A DNA stretch of 64,000 nucleotides from Plantactinospora sp. BC1. GTDB lineage: Bacteria > Actinomycetota > Actinomycetes > Mycobacteriales > Micromonosporaceae. A model generated the notes under the pieces. That model did not search any database, was not told the origin of the DNA, and saw only the letters and a program-made list of their open reading frames with translations. A program made the translations under genes and the position numbers. The stretch spans positions 4,092,001-4,156,000 of the forward strand of contig NZ_CP028158.1 in NCBI RefSeq assembly GCF_003030345.1. Direction: 5' to 3'. This document shows, piece by piece, positions 41,183 through 49,813 of this stretch (its first letter is position 1; each line of letters starts with the position of its first letter).

Positions 41183-41602
41183 CCGGTCGAGTTTCTCGAT
41201 CGCGGTGACGCCGTTCCCGTCCGCGAAGGACCGGCAGGTGTCCGAGCCGGGCCGGTGCACCGGACGTATCGACCGTCTATCGAGTTTCTATCTCCGCCGC
41301 ACCTACGGTTTTCCGCATCGGTCATGTCGTTGGTCGAGCACCGGGGGAATCGGCAACGAGACCGGCTGCGGTGGTCGCCCCCCGATCACCGCTGCGGTGA
41401 GGGTGAGGAAGTGGTACGGCTGTCGCGACGCACCCGCGACAGGTTTCCAGGTTGCATCCGCTTCCTCACCCGAACCGCTGTCCCGGCGAGTGGCGGTCGG
41501 AGCAGGTCCCGACGAGTGGCGGCCGGAGCAGGTGCGGCTGGTGGAGCCCGGCGGAGGATCCGCCTTCCTCTAAGCTCGCCGTGCGACCGATAAGCTCGCC
41601 GT
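41183..41602. other. 420-bp region between the SARP gene and moaC
   Basis: No credible coding sequence. It contains two short tandem duplications (41487-41533 and 41571-41610), described separately. No terminator with a T tract and no Moco riboswitch could be recognised. The moaC promoter should lie here. Confidence 0.5.
41487..41533. repeat. 21-bp direct repeat, 26-base period, upstream of moaC
   Basis: CGAGTGGCGGTCGGAGCAGGT (41487-41507) recurs at 41513-41533 with one mismatch. It lies about 70-115 bases before moaC and could be a pair of protein sites or a neutral duplication. Confidence 0.7.
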
Positions 41603-41610
41603 GTGACCGA
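41571..41610. repeat. 20-bp tandem duplication over the moaC start
   Basis: TAAGCTCGCCGTGCGACCGA (41571-41590) is followed directly by a copy with one mismatch (41591-41610). That mismatch creates GTGTGACCGA, giving the GTG start of moaC in the second copy only. Confidence 0.85.
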
Positions 41611-42094
41611 GCCCGCGCATCTCACCCACGTCGACTCCGCCGGGTCGGCCCGGATGGTCGACGTCTCCGCCAAGCCGGTCTCGGTGCGCCGGGCCGTCGC
41701 CGCCGGCCGGCTGCGCACCACGGCCGAGGTGATCGAGCTGCTGCGCCGGGACGGGCTGCCGAAGGGCGACGCCCTGGCCGTCGGTCGGCTCGCCGGCATC
41801 ATGGGGGCGAAACGCACCCCGGACCTGATCCCGCTCTGTCATCCGATCGCCCTGCACGGCGTCACCGTCGAGCTGGAGCCCGGCGACGACACGGTCGAGA
41901 TCACCGCGACGGTCCGGACCGCCGACCGGACCGGCGTCGAGATGGAGGCGCTGACCGCCGTCGCCACCGCCGGGCTCGCGCTGATCGACATGGTCAAGGC
42001 CGTCGACCCGGCGGCCTCGATCGAGGGGGTACGCGTGCTGCGCAAGGAGGGCGGCAAGACCGGCGACTGGACCCGACCGGCGGACCGGCCGTGA
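41603..42094 (+). CDS. moaC: Cyclic pyranopterin monophosphate synthase (MoaC)
   Basis: 163 residues from GTG 41603. MoaC completes the first step of molybdenum cofactor synthesis with MoaA, forming cPMP from the GTP-derived 3',8-cyclo compound. Signatures present: HVDSAGSARMVDVSAKP, MGAKRTPDLIPLCHPIALHGV, GVEMEALTAVATAGLALIDMVKA (acidic and Lys residues of the active site) and the C-terminal RVLRKEGGKTGDW. Length is standard. Its stop overlaps the start of the next gene in GTGA, so translation is coupled. Confidence 0.97.
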   Translation: MTEPAHLTHVDSAGSARMVDVSAKPVSVRRAVAAGRLRTTAEVIELLRRDGLPKGDALAVGRLAGIMGAKRTPDLIPLCHPIALHGVTVELEPGDDTVEITATVRTADRTGVEMEALTAVATAGLALIDMVKAVDPAASIEGVRVLRKEGGKTGDWTRPADRP

Positions 42095-42573
42095 TCCGGG
42101 CCCGGGTGGTGGTCGCCTCCAACCGTGCGGCCACCGGCGTCTACGCCGACACCAGCGGCCCGCTGCTGGTGGAGGGCCTGACGAAGCTCGGCTGCCAGGT
42201 CGACGAGCCGGTGGTGGTGCGCGACGGCGACCCGGTCGGCGCCGAGTTGCGCCGCGCCGCGGCCGAGGGCGTCGACGTGGTACTGACCAGTGGCGGCACC
42301 GGCATCAACCCGACCGACCGGACCCCCGAGGTGACCCGGGCACTGCTCGACTACGAGATCCCGGGCATCGCCGAGGCGATCCGGGCGCACAGCCGGGACA
42401 AGGTACCGACGGCGGCACTCTCCCGTGGCCTGGCCGGGGTGATCGGCCGGACGCTGGTGGTCAACCTGCCCGGCTCCACCGGCGGCGCCAGGGACGGGCT
42501 CGCCGTACTCGGGTCGATCCTCGGGCACGCGGTCGACCAGCTCCGGGGCGGCGACCATCCGCGTACCGACTGA
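42091..42573 (+). CDS. mog: Molybdopterin adenylyltransferase-type protein (MogA/MoaB)
   Basis: 160 residues from GTG 42091, overlapping the moaC stop. It activates molybdopterin by adenylation. The MoCF-binding fold is shown by VLTSGGTGINPTDRTPEVT (the conserved GGTG loop and Asp), PGIAEAIRA and VVNLPGSTGGARDGL. Single-domain proteins of this kind are named MogA or MoaB interchangeably in actinobacteria. Second gene of moaC-mog-moeA-moaE. Confidence 0.92.
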   Translation: MIRARVVVASNRAATGVYADTSGPLLVEGLTKLGCQVDEPVVVRDGDPVGAELRRAAAEGVDVVLTSGGTGINPTDRTPEVTRALLDYEIPGIAEAIRAHSRDKVPTAALSRGLAGVIGRTLVVNLPGSTGGARDGLAVLGSILGHAVDQLRGGDHPRTD

Positions 42574-42668
42574 ACTCGTCGGCGGGCGGTCGCACCGCGA
42601 GGATAGGCTCGGACGGTGAACGTGAGGAGCGCGCAGCAGGAGGCTCTACCCGGAGCGGGTGGGGCGGC

Positions 42669-43934
42669 GTGAGCACCGAGACCGCCGTCGCCGCCGATCC
42701 GTCGGCCGGTCCGCCGACGCTGGACTGGGCCGAGGCGCGGGCCCGGGTCTACGGGGCCGGCCGTGCCGCCGCACCGGAACCCGTCGAGCTGCCGGTCGCC
42801 GAGGCGGACGGCCAGACCCTGGCCGAGCCGCTGACCACCCTCACCGACCTGCCCGCCTTTCCGACGTCGAGCGTGGACGGCTGGGCCGTACGCGGCGCCG
42901 CGCCCTGGCGGATCGTCGGCCGGGTCCTCGCCGGCAGCACACCGCCGCCGCTGACCGAGGAGGGCACCGCCGTCGAGATCGCCACCGGGGCGATGCTGCC
43001 GGCCGGTGCGGCCGGGGTGCTCCGGGTCGAGGAGTCGACGCGTACCGCCGACGGGCTGGTCGCCGGCACGCTGCGGCCGGCGCCGGAGTGGCGCGCCCCC
43101 GGTGAGGAGGCGCACTCCGGTGAGGAACTGCTGCCGGCCGGTACCCCGATCGACCCCGGGGTGATCGGGCTGGCCGCCTCGTGTGGCTACGACACCCTCC
43201 GGGTCCGGCGGGCGCCCCGGGCCGCCCTGATCATCTTCGGTGACGAGCTGCTCACCGCCGGCCGTCCCGGCGCCGGGCGGGTACGCGACTCGCTCGGCCC
43301 GGCCGTCCCCGCCTGGCTGCGCCGGTACGGCTGCACCATCACCGCCGCCGACGTCGTCGGACCGGTGGCCGACACCCTGGAGGCGCACGTCGAGGCGCTC
43401 CGCCAGGGGCTCGATCGCGCCGACCTGGTCTGCACCACCGGCGGCACGATGCACGGGCCGGTCGACCACCTGCACCCGGCGCTGCGCGAACTCGGCGCGG
43501 AATACGTCGTCAACACCGTGGCCGTACGCCCCGGATTTCCGATGCTGCTCGCCCGGGTGACCGGGCCGGACGGCCGGGGCCGGTTCGTCGCCGGGCTGCC
43601 GGGAAATCCACAGTCGGCGATCGTCGCGACCGTCTCCCTGGTCGCCCCGCTGCTGGCCGGGCTGCGTGGCCGGGTGATGCCGGAGCTGCCCCGGGTGACG
43701 CTGGCCGAGCCGGTGGCCGGGCGGGGCGACTTCACCCACCTGGCGCTGGTCCGGGTCGACCCCGCCGACAACACCGCCACCCCGGTCCGGCACGTCGGCT
43801 CGGCGATGCTGCGCGGGCTCGCCGGGGCGGCCGGGTTCGCCGTGATCGCCCCGGGCACCAAGGGCGGACCGGGTGACCGGGTGCCACTCGTACCGCTGCC
43901 GCTGCTGCCCGGAGAGCGCCCCCAAGGAGTGTGA
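42669..43934 (+). CDS. moeA: Molybdopterin molybdotransferase (MoeA)
   Basis: 421 residues from GTG 42669. MoeA inserts molybdate into adenylated molybdopterin. Domain III carries the GGTMHGPVDHLHPAL loop (near 257-271), the counterpart of the MogA GGTG site, and LPGNPQSAIV follows. The N-terminal part shows FPTSSVDGWAV with the functional Asp and IATGAMLPAGA. Length and order match the family. The coding sequence is followed after one base by the moaE start region, giving an operon. Confidence 0.95.
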   Translation: MSTETAVAADPSAGPPTLDWAEARARVYGAGRAAAPEPVELPVAEADGQTLAEPLTTLTDLPAFPTSSVDGWAVRGAAPWRIVGRVLAGSTPPPLTEEGTAVEIATGAMLPAGAAGVLRVEESTRTADGLVAGTLRPAPEWRAPGEEAHSGEELLPAGTPIDPGVIGLAASCGYDTLRVRRAPRAALIIFGDELLTAGRPGAGRVRDSLGPAVPAWLRRYGCTITAADVVGPVADTLEAHVEALRQGLDRADLVCTTGGTMHGPVDHLHPALRELGAEYVVNTVAVRPGFPMLLARVTGPDGRGRFVAGLPGNPQSAIVATVSLVAPLLAGLRGRVMPELPRVTLAEPVAGRGDFTHLALVRVDPADNTATPVRHVGSAMLRGLAGAAGFAVIAPGTKGGPGDRVPLVPLPLLPGERPQGV

Positions 43935-43935
43935 G

Positions 43936-44403
43936 ATGAGCGTACGGAGCGAGCCGGCCGTCGACGCCGGAGGCGGGCCACCGACCGGCCGGTTGCATGT
44001 CGCCGTCGGCACCGCCCCGCTGGACGTGGCCTTCCACGAGTCCGTGGTCGCCGACGCGGCCGCCGGTGCGGTGGTCTCCTTCCAGGGCGTGGTACGCGAC
44101 CACGACCACGGCCGGTCGGTGCTCCGGCTCGAATACGAGGGCCACCCGAGCGCGGCGGACGTGCTGCGGGAGGTGGCCGCCGAGATCGCGGCCGATCCGG
44201 ACGTACACGCGGTGGCGGTCTCGCACCGGCTCGGCCCGCTGGAGATCGGCGACGTCGCCCTGGTGGCGGCGGTGAGCACCGCGCACCGGGCGGCGGCGTT
44301 CGCGGCCTGCGCCCGGCTGGTCGACGAGGTCAAGGCCCGGCTGCCGGTGTGGAAGCGGCAGCTCTTCGCCGACGGCACCGAGGAGTGGGTGAACTGCCCC
44401 TGA
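43936..44403 (+). CDS. moaE: Molybdopterin synthase catalytic subunit (MoaE)
   Basis: 155 residues from ATG 43936, with AAGGAG in the end of moeA. It forms the large subunit of MPT synthase with MoaD. Motifs are VVSFQGVVRDHDHG (active-site Arg), LEYEGHPSAADVLRE, SHRLGPLEIGDVALV and the C-terminal catalytic region VKARLPVWKRQLFADGTEEWVN with both Lys. The partner gene moaD is not in this cluster but at 57389-57652. Confidence 0.97.
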   Translation: MSVRSEPAVDAGGGPPTGRLHVAVGTAPLDVAFHESVVADAAAGAVVSFQGVVRDHDHGRSVLRLEYEGHPSAADVLREVAAEIAADPDVHAVAVSHRLGPLEIGDVALVAAVSTAHRAAAFAACARLVDEVKARLPVWKRQLFADGTEEWVNCP

Positions 44404-44464
44404 CCCCTCGGGACGGGTCGATCCCGGGACGGGCCGATCCCGTTACCGGTGACCGGCCGATCTG

Positions 44465-45910
44465 TCAGCGGTGACCGGCGAGTCGGCGGTCGAGTCGGCC
44501 GTGCTCGACGTAGAACGCCGGCTCGGCACCGGGCCGCCACGGCAGCGCGGCGACCAACAGGATGATCGCCAGGGCGAGCGAGTTCTCCATCAGCGCGCCG
44601 AAGAAGCCGTCCTGGTAGTGCGACACCTCCGGCAACTGGTGCTCGTACGGCCAGATCGGCGAGATCAGGAAGAGCAGGTAGAGCCCGAGCGCGGCCACGC
44701 CGTGCCGTAGGCCGGTCAGGGTGGGGAACCAGATCGGTGTGCGCAGCCCGGTCATCCCGGCCGGACCGGCACCGGCGGTCGAGTGTGGCGGGCGCGGCCA
44801 CGGGCCCCGGCTGGCCGTCCGGCGTCGACTCGCGGCGTCGGCGAGGATCAGGATCGCCGGGATCACCCAGACCAGGTGGTGTGACCAGGAGATCGGGCTG
44901 ATCACGTTGGTGGTGAGCCCGACCAGGGTGAAGGCGGTCAGCTCGTCGCCGTCGGCGTGCGAGTGCGAGGCGCGGGAGAGTCCGAGCGCGAGCAGCAGCA
45001 TCGCGAACGCGAGCCAGAGCAGGGTGGGGGTCTCGATCGAGTCGTACAGCCGGGCGAGCACGCCGGCCAGCGACTGGTTCGGCGTCATGTCCGCCGCGCC
45101 GACCCGCTCGGTCTGCCAGAGCACCGACATGAAGTAGGTGGTCGACTCGCGGCCGGCGATCGCGAAGGTGCCGACGGTGACGGCGATCGCGGTACCGACC
45201 GCGGTGGCCGCGGCCCGCCACTGCCGGGTGATCAGCAGGTAGACGACGAAGAGCGCCGGGGTGAGCTTGATCGAGGTGGCGAGGCCGATCCCGACCCCGG
45301 CCCAGGCGCCGCTGAAGAAGAGCCGGCGCAGCGGGCCGTCACCGGCGCTGATCCGGCTGCCGCGCCGGGCCCGCCAGCGCAGCGCCACCAGGTCGGCCAT
45401 GACCAGACCGAAGAGCAGCAGGTTGACCTGGCCGTAGCCGAGCGTCTCCCGGGCCGGCTCGATGGCGACCGCCATCGGCACGGCGAGGCCGAGGGTGAAC
45501 CAGAGCGACCAGCCGAGCCGGTCGGTGATCGGCTTGAGCAGGGCGGCGAGCACGACGGCCAGGGTCGCGACGCTGGCGACGATGTTGGTCCAGCCGGCGA
45601 GACCGAGCGGGATGCCCGCCATCGGCAGCATGACCAGCCCGGCGAAGGGTGGATAGGTGAAGCCGAGGGTGGTCCTGGGCGCGATGAAGTCGTAGAGCTC
45701 GTGTCCGCCCGCCCACCAGACCACCGCGCCGTGGTAGATCTTCATGTCGAAGAAGTTGTACGGCCGTCCGAACGTGGCGATGGCGAGCCACGCGGCGTAG
45801 CAGACGACGGCGACGACGCCGATCCGTACGACTGCTCGACGGTCGATCCCACGAGCAAAGCGGCGGACTGGGGCGAGGCGGCCTAGCCGTCTTTCGACGG
45901 TCGCCGGCAT
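44465..45910 (-). CDS. GT87 alpha-mannosyltransferase, PimE-like
   Basis: 481 residues from ATG 45910. About ten to twelve membrane helices. The first external loop holds FGRPYNFFDMKIYHGAVVWW, with the Asp in FFDMxIYH that is catalytic in PimE-type enzymes, followed by TLGFTYPPFAGLVMLP, the classic GT87 signature. SIKLTPALFVVYLL and SPISWSHHLVWVIPA further support the family. These enzymes use polyprenyl-phosphate-mannose to elongate phosphatidylinositol mannosides or lipomannan outside the membrane. The inositol for such lipids would come from ino1. The exact acceptor is not known. It is convergent with moaE. Confidence 0.88.
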   Translation of the reverse strand: MPATVERRLGRLAPVRRFARGIDRRAVVRIGVVAVVCYAAWLAIATFGRPYNFFDMKIYHGAVVWWAGGHELYDFIAPRTTLGFTYPPFAGLVMLPMAGIPLGLAGWTNIVASVATLAVVLAALLKPITDRLGWSLWFTLGLAVPMAVAIEPARETLGYGQVNLLLFGLVMADLVALRWRARRGSRISAGDGPLRRLFFSGAWAGVGIGLATSIKLTPALFVVYLLITRQWRAAATAVGTAIAVTVGTFAIAGRESTTYFMSVLWQTERVGAADMTPNQSLAGVLARLYDSIETPTLLWLAFAMLLLALGLSRASHSHADGDELTAFTLVGLTTNVISPISWSHHLVWVIPAILILADAASRRRTASRGPWPRPPHSTAGAGPAGMTGLRTPIWFPTLTGLRHGVAALGLYLLFLISPIWPYEHQLPEVSHYQDGFFGALMENSLALAIILLVAALPWRPGAEPAFYVEHGRLDRRLAGHR

Positions 45911-46220
45911 GGCGTGGCCACCCCCGTACCAATGTCGGTCTTCCGCCCAGGTCCTCCGAGGAGCCTAGAACGGTGGGTCACTCGAATGCCTCCTGCGTTA
46001 TGCGACCGTGTCCGATCCCACACTGGTTCGCGACATTTCCACCGCGTTAACGCAGGGAGTGCGGTTCAGGTGATTCACAGCCGCTCAGTCAGGTGAAACT
46101 AGCATATGTCCGGCATGGAGCGTGGCCCGATCGACGATCCCGGGCACCGCCCCGCAGGCCGGCGACTCACCTCGGGCAACCGACGGCGGCGATCCCGCGG
46201 CCTGGCCGGGGTGGGTGGGA
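45911..46220. other. 310-bp intergenic region
   Basis: Between the start of the PimE-like gene and the end of the DoxX gene. No coding signal, RNA gene or strong hairpin is seen. The AT-richer part near 46035-46110 (GCGTTAACGC, GAAACTAGCATATG) probably includes promoter sequence for the minus-strand mannosyltransferase. Confidence 0.5.
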
Positions 46221-46766
46221 TCAGCCGGGCAGCTTCCGGGCCGCCGCCGCGGAGCGTACGGCGATCCGGGCGTCCCGGCGGGCGGTACGCACCACCCGGC
46301 GTACCCGTCGACGGCCGCCACCCACCGCGTGGCTGGCCCGCCAGCCCAGCCCGGGCCGACCCTCGGTGTCCGCCGCCGCGAGCAGCAGCCCGCCCATCAG
46401 CCCGAGGTTCTTCAAGAAGTGGACCTGGTGCAGGCGGCGCTGCGCCGGGTCCTCCTGCTCCCAGAACCGGTGCCCGGCCATGGTGGTCGGCACCAGCGTG
46501 CCGGCGAGCAGCGCCGCCGCCGGTCGGGTGAAGTGCCCGGTGGCCAGCAGCAGCCCGCCGAGGAGCTGGGCGGCACCGTTGGCCCGGACCAGGCTCGTCG
46601 GATCGGTGGGTAGTCCCTCGTGGATGCCCTGCAACATCGGGGCGACCTTGTCCGTCACCCGCTTCGCCCGGTCCACGTGCAGTTCGGGGTTGGCCACGGC
46701 GCGGGCGCCGCTGACCACGAAGATCGTGCTCAACAGGGTACGGGCCACGGTGCGTACGGGTTTCAT
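46221..46766 (-). CDS. DoxX-family membrane protein
   Basis: 181 residues. Starts MKPVRTVARTLLSTIFVVSGARAVANPE, the usual DoxX first helix and following polar loop. Three further helices are visible (AAQLLGGLLLATGH, AAALLAGTLVPTTMAGH, FLKNLGLMGGLLLAA) with the conserved FWEQEDPAQRRLHQVHFLKN. The C-terminal 45 residues are basic. DoxX proteins are small membrane proteins linked to redox or quinone processes; the precise role is not known. The gene is divergent from the downstream GNAT gene. Confidence 0.87.
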   Translation of the reverse strand: MKPVRTVARTLLSTIFVVSGARAVANPELHVDRAKRVTDKVAPMLQGIHEGLPTDPTSLVRANGAAQLLGGLLLATGHFTRPAAALLAGTLVPTTMAGHRFWEQEDPAQRRLHQVHFLKNLGLMGGLLLAAADTEGRPGLGWRASHAVGGGRRRVRRVVRTARRDARIAVRSAAAARKLPG

Positions 46767-46849
46767 GGCTCAAGTCTTACCCGTTCGCAACGTTCTTCAC
46801 CCCTCGAAGTGGGAGACTGGACGGCGCGGTCGCGGTACCGTCGCGAGCT

Positions 46850-47389
46850 GTGACGACCGTGCGGCTCCGCGCAGAGGGTCCGGCCGACGCCGTGGCGATC
46901 CGGCAACTTGTCGCCGAGGCGTTCGCCAGTCCGGACACCCGGCTGCCCCCGGAGGTGCAGCTCGTCGAGGCGCTGCGGGGCAGCGACGCCTGGCTGCCCG
47001 AGCTGTCCATGGTGGCCGAGGTCGACGGCGAACTGGTCGGCTACGCCCTGCTCAGCCGGGTCGAGGTGTGGCCGGGCGCGGTTCCGGCGCTGGCGCTCGG
47101 CCCGGTGGCGGTGCGGCCGGCCCGGCAGCGTCGCGGTTACGGCCAGGACGTCGTCCGGGCCGCGCTCGACGCCGCCGCCGAACTCGGCGAGCGCCTGGTG
47201 GTGGTGCTCGGCAACCCCGCCTACTATCGCCGGTTCGGGTTCGAGCCGGCCGCCCGGTTCGGGCTGACCAGCCCGTGGTCCGGGCTCGGCGACCCGTGGC
47301 AGGTGCTGGTGCTGCCGTCGGTGGACGGCTCCGACGACCCGGTGCCGAGCGGCGAGGTGACCTTCCCGCCGCCCTGGTCACAGGTCTGA
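46850..47389 (+). CDS. GNAT-family N-acetyltransferase
   Basis: 179 residues from GTG 46850. The acetyl-CoA-binding motif A is LALGPVAVRPARQRRGYGQDVVRAAL (R-x-x-G-x-G/A pattern as QRRGYG), followed by the beta-strand VVVLGNPAYYRRFGFEPAARFGL, a signature of the YhbS-like subgroup. Substrate unknown. It lies between the DoxX and AAA ATPase genes and convergent with the latter. Confidence 0.9.
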   Translation: MTTVRLRAEGPADAVAIRQLVAEAFASPDTRLPPEVQLVEALRGSDAWLPELSMVAEVDGELVGYALLSRVEVWPGAVPALALGPVAVRPARQRRGYGQDVVRAALDAAAELGERLVVVLGNPAYYRRFGFEPAARFGLTSPWSGLGDPWQVLVLPSVDGSDDPVPSGEVTFPPPWSQV

Positions 47390-47444
47390 GGATCCGCCAG
47401 CGTGTCGGGTGGTGCCGGTCGCGGGGGCGCCGGGGCGGTGCCGG

Positions 47445-48749
47445 TCAGGCCGGCTGGGTCCGCAGGTACCGGCCGAAGTGCGGGACCGTGAAGGCCACCG
47501 TCCCGCGCTCGCCCGAGTAGATCAGCCCCTTCTTGATCAGCGCGTCCCGGGCCGGCGAGAGGCTGGCCGGCTTGCGCCCCAGCGAGCGGGCGATCTCGGC
47601 GGTGGAGACGGCGGCGTCCATGTCGTCCCGGGGGCCGCCCCCGGCGACGTCGTCGCCCTCCGGCGCCTCGACCAGCGAGAGCGCCGCCATCGCCCGCATG
47701 TACTCCCGTTCCGCCGGGGTCGCCCGCTCGAAGCGGGACCCGAAGAACCCGACCGCCAACTCGGCCTCGGCCTCGGGCGCGGCGACCCGGACGTCGGCGG
47801 CGGTCACCGGGGAGCGGGGCGCCGAGTCCCAGGTCGCCTTCCCGTACGCCTGGACGAAGTACGGATAGCCGCCGGACTTCTCGTAGAGCAGGTCGAGCGC
47901 CTTCGGCTCGTATTCGACCTGCTCCCGGGCGGCGGGGGCGCAGAGCGCCTGGTCGGCGGCGATCCGGTCCAGCCGGTCGATGCGCTGGTAGCGGAAGAGC
48001 CGTTCCGAGTAGGACTTGGCGGCGGAGAGCACGGCCGGCAGGTGCGGCAGCCCGGCGCCGACGACGATCAGCGGCGCGCCGAGCTGGGACAGCTCGTGGC
48101 AGGCCGCGCAGAGCCCCGAGACGTCCTCGGGGCCGAGGTCCTGCATCTCGTCGAGGAAGACCGCGACCCCGGTGCCGACGTCGGCGGCGACCTCGGCCGC
48201 GTCGGTGAAGAGTTCGACCAGGTCGATCTCGATGTCGCCGGAGTCCGCCCGCCCGCTCGCCGCCGGTACGTCGATGCCGGGTTGCCAGCGGTCCCGCAGC
48301 CGGCTCGCCCCGGCAGCCCGCCCCGATCCGGCCGGGGCCGAACGCAGCGCGAACGCCTTGAGTACGCCGAGGAAGTCGTCGATCCGGTCGGGTGCCCGGT
48401 GCCGGGGTGCCAGCTCCCGGATCGCCATGTGCAGGGCGGCGGCGACCGGGCGGCGGATCGACTGGTCCGGCCGGGCCTCGATCTTCCCGGTGCCCCAGAG
48501 TCGGCTGATCGCCTGGGAGCGGAGCGTGTTGAGCAGTACGGTCTTGCCGACTCCGCGCAGGCCGGTGAGGACCAGGCTGCGTTCGGGGCGGCCTCGGGCG
48601 ATCCGCTCCAGGACGATGTCGAAGACCTCGAGTTCCCGCCCCCGCCCGGCGAGTTCGGGCGGGCGCTGGCCGGCGCCCGGCGCGTACGGGTTGCGGACCG
48701 GATCCACGTATCGCACGCTATCGGGCCGTCTAGCCGGGGCGCTAGACAT
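47445..48749 (-). CDS. AAA/STAND-type ATPase with C-terminal winged helix
   Basis: 434 residues. The Walker A motif GLRGVGKT is at 63-70, Walker B VAVFLDE at 195-201, and a sensor-1-like IVVGAGLPHL follows. The domain order (N-terminal RGRELEVFD, ATPase, helical lid with SGGYPYFVQAYGKATWD) matches archaeal-type or Orc1/Cdc6-like AAA ATPases found in bacteria. The last 90 residues contain a winged helix (STAEIARSLGRKPASLSPARDALIKKGLI). It may bind DNA and act as a regulator or as a switch. A CTAG palindrome covers codons 1-7, and an extended copy lies 50 bases upstream. Confidence 0.8.
   Translation of the reverse strand: MSSAPARRPDSVRYVDPVRNPYAPGAGQRPPELAGRGRELEVFDIVLERIARGRPERSLVLTGLRGVGKTVLLNTLRSQAISRLWGTGKIEARPDQSIRRPVAAALHMAIRELAPRHRAPDRIDDFLGVLKAFALRSAPAGSGRAAGASRLRDRWQPGIDVPAASGRADSGDIEIDLVELFTDAAEVAADVGTGVAVFLDEMQDLGPEDVSGLCAACHELSQLGAPLIVVGAGLPHLPAVLSAAKSYSERLFRYQRIDRLDRIAADQALCAPAAREQVEYEPKALDLLYEKSGGYPYFVQAYGKATWDSAPRSPVTAADVRVAAPEAEAELAVGFFGSRFERATPAEREYMRAMAALSLVEAPEGDDVAGGGPRDDMDAAVSTAEIARSLGRKPASLSPARDALIKKGLIYSGERGTVAFTVPHFGRYLRTQPA
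48728..48747. promoter_or_regulatory. CTAG palindrome 1, over the ATPase start
   Basis: GTCTAGC, six bases, GCTAGAC. It covers the first codons of the AAA ATPase gene (start 48749). Identical arms and spacing occur again inside the second palindrome at 48809-48828. A protein bound here would block translation start or early transcription of the ATPase. Confidence 0.7.
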
Positions 48750-48797
48750 CCGTAGACCGGGGTATTCGTGTCGCGCCGTCGTCGGATCGTCGAGCAG

Positions 48798-48839
48798 AAA
48801 CTAGGACCGTCTAGCGTGGATGCTAGACAGTCCTAGTTT
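48798..48839. promoter_or_regulatory. CTAG palindrome 2, 18-bp arms
   Basis: Arms AAACTAGGACCGTCTAGC (48798-48815) and its near-complement (48822-48839; one mismatch) around GTGGAT. The inner part repeats palindrome 1 exactly. T/A runs at both ends would also allow it to work as a two-way terminator after the LppU-like gene that ends at 48871. Its centre is 81 bases from the centre of palindrome 1. Confidence 0.75.
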
Positions 48840-48870
48840 TGCCTACCGAAGCCGATCCGGGCCGGCCCGG

Positions 48871-49662
48871 TCAGCGCCGCTTCAGGCAGAGTACGAAGTC
48901 GCCCAGGTCCAGCGGATCGTCCTGTACGTAGTTGGCGTCCGCCTCCGGCGAGCCGAAGACCGGGTCGTTCTTGCACTGGTCCGCGTCGGTGCTGAACGGG
49001 ATCCGGGACAGCACCTCGTAGGTGTCCGGTCCACACGGCACCTTGCGGAGTTCCGGCTCGTCGTCGGTGCCGTCGTTGACCACGCAGTCTCCCTTGGCGA
49101 ACCGCTCCGACGAACTCGACGGGGTGCCGGCGGGACGGCTCGGGGTCGACCCGGCCGAACCGCTCGGGGCGGGTGCCCCGACGCCCGGCCCGGAGTCGTC
49201 GCCGGCCCGGTCGACCAGCCACCACGCCCCGCCGCCCACACAGGCGCAGAGCAGCAGCAACACGATGCCGCCGACGATGAGGCCGATCTTCAGCCCACGA
49301 CCGGACTTCGGCGGGGCGCCGGCCGGACCGTACGGCGCGGCCGGCCCGCCGGGAGCGCCGTACGGGGTACCCGCCGGGTACGGCCCGCCGCTCGACGGCG
49401 GCTGACCCCACGAAGGACCCGGTGCGCCGCTCGGCTGCCCATGCCCGGCGCCGACGGGCGGCGGGTAACCGGACGGCGGGTAACCGGGAGTCGGTGGCGG
49501 CGGCGGGTAACCGGCGTCCGGGGCCGGCGGATAGCCGGGACCCGGCGGCGGAGTGCCCGGCGGCGGAGGCGGATCGCCACCGGCCGGCGGGCCCGACGAG
49601 GGGGACCGGGACTGGTACGGGTCTTCCGGCTGCCCTCCGGCAGGCGTTCCGTAAATCGACAT
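48871..49662 (-). CDS. LppU/SCO3897-like membrane protein 1
   Basis: 263 residues from ATG 49662 with GGAGAAG upstream. Residues 1-125 are Pro/Gly/Tyr-rich (GYPPPPPTPGYPPSGYPPP), cytoplasmic and disordered. One membrane helix (IGLIVGGIVLLLLCACVGGGAWWL) leads to a Ser/Pro linker and an external domain of about 80 residues with four cysteines (KGDCVVNDG, KVPCGPDTYEVL, DQCKNDP, DFVLCLKRR), the LppU pattern. Function is unknown. The next gene upstream on the strand is a paralogue. Confidence 0.82.
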   Translation of the reverse strand: MSIYGTPAGGQPEDPYQSRSPSSGPPAGGDPPPPPGTPPPGPGYPPAPDAGYPPPPPTPGYPPSGYPPPVGAGHGQPSGAPGPSWGQPPSSGGPYPAGTPYGAPGGPAAPYGPAGAPPKSGRGLKIGLIVGGIVLLLLCACVGGGAWWLVDRAGDDSGPGVGAPAPSGSAGSTPSRPAGTPSSSSERFAKGDCVVNDGTDDEPELRKVPCGPDTYEVLSRIPFSTDADQCKNDPVFGSPEADANYVQDDPLDLGDFVLCLKRR

Positions 49663-49813
49663 GCTTCTCCAGGGGCGGGCGCGCGCGCCGACCACGTCAC
49701 GGAAACCCTGGGGTGGCTGACGCAGGGGTCGGGCTGGGCGCGGATCCTACGCGGCAGGTCGCTCGGACCTCCGCCGGTCTCGTCGGAATGCCGGGCGGCG
49801 ACACTCCGCGCGG

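Noticed and set aside
42351-45221. Long minus-strand open frame opposite the moa genes
   Set aside because: It is a high-GC shadow of moaC, mog, moeA, moaE and part of the mannosyltransferase; its translation is Arg/Gly/Asp-rich without domains.
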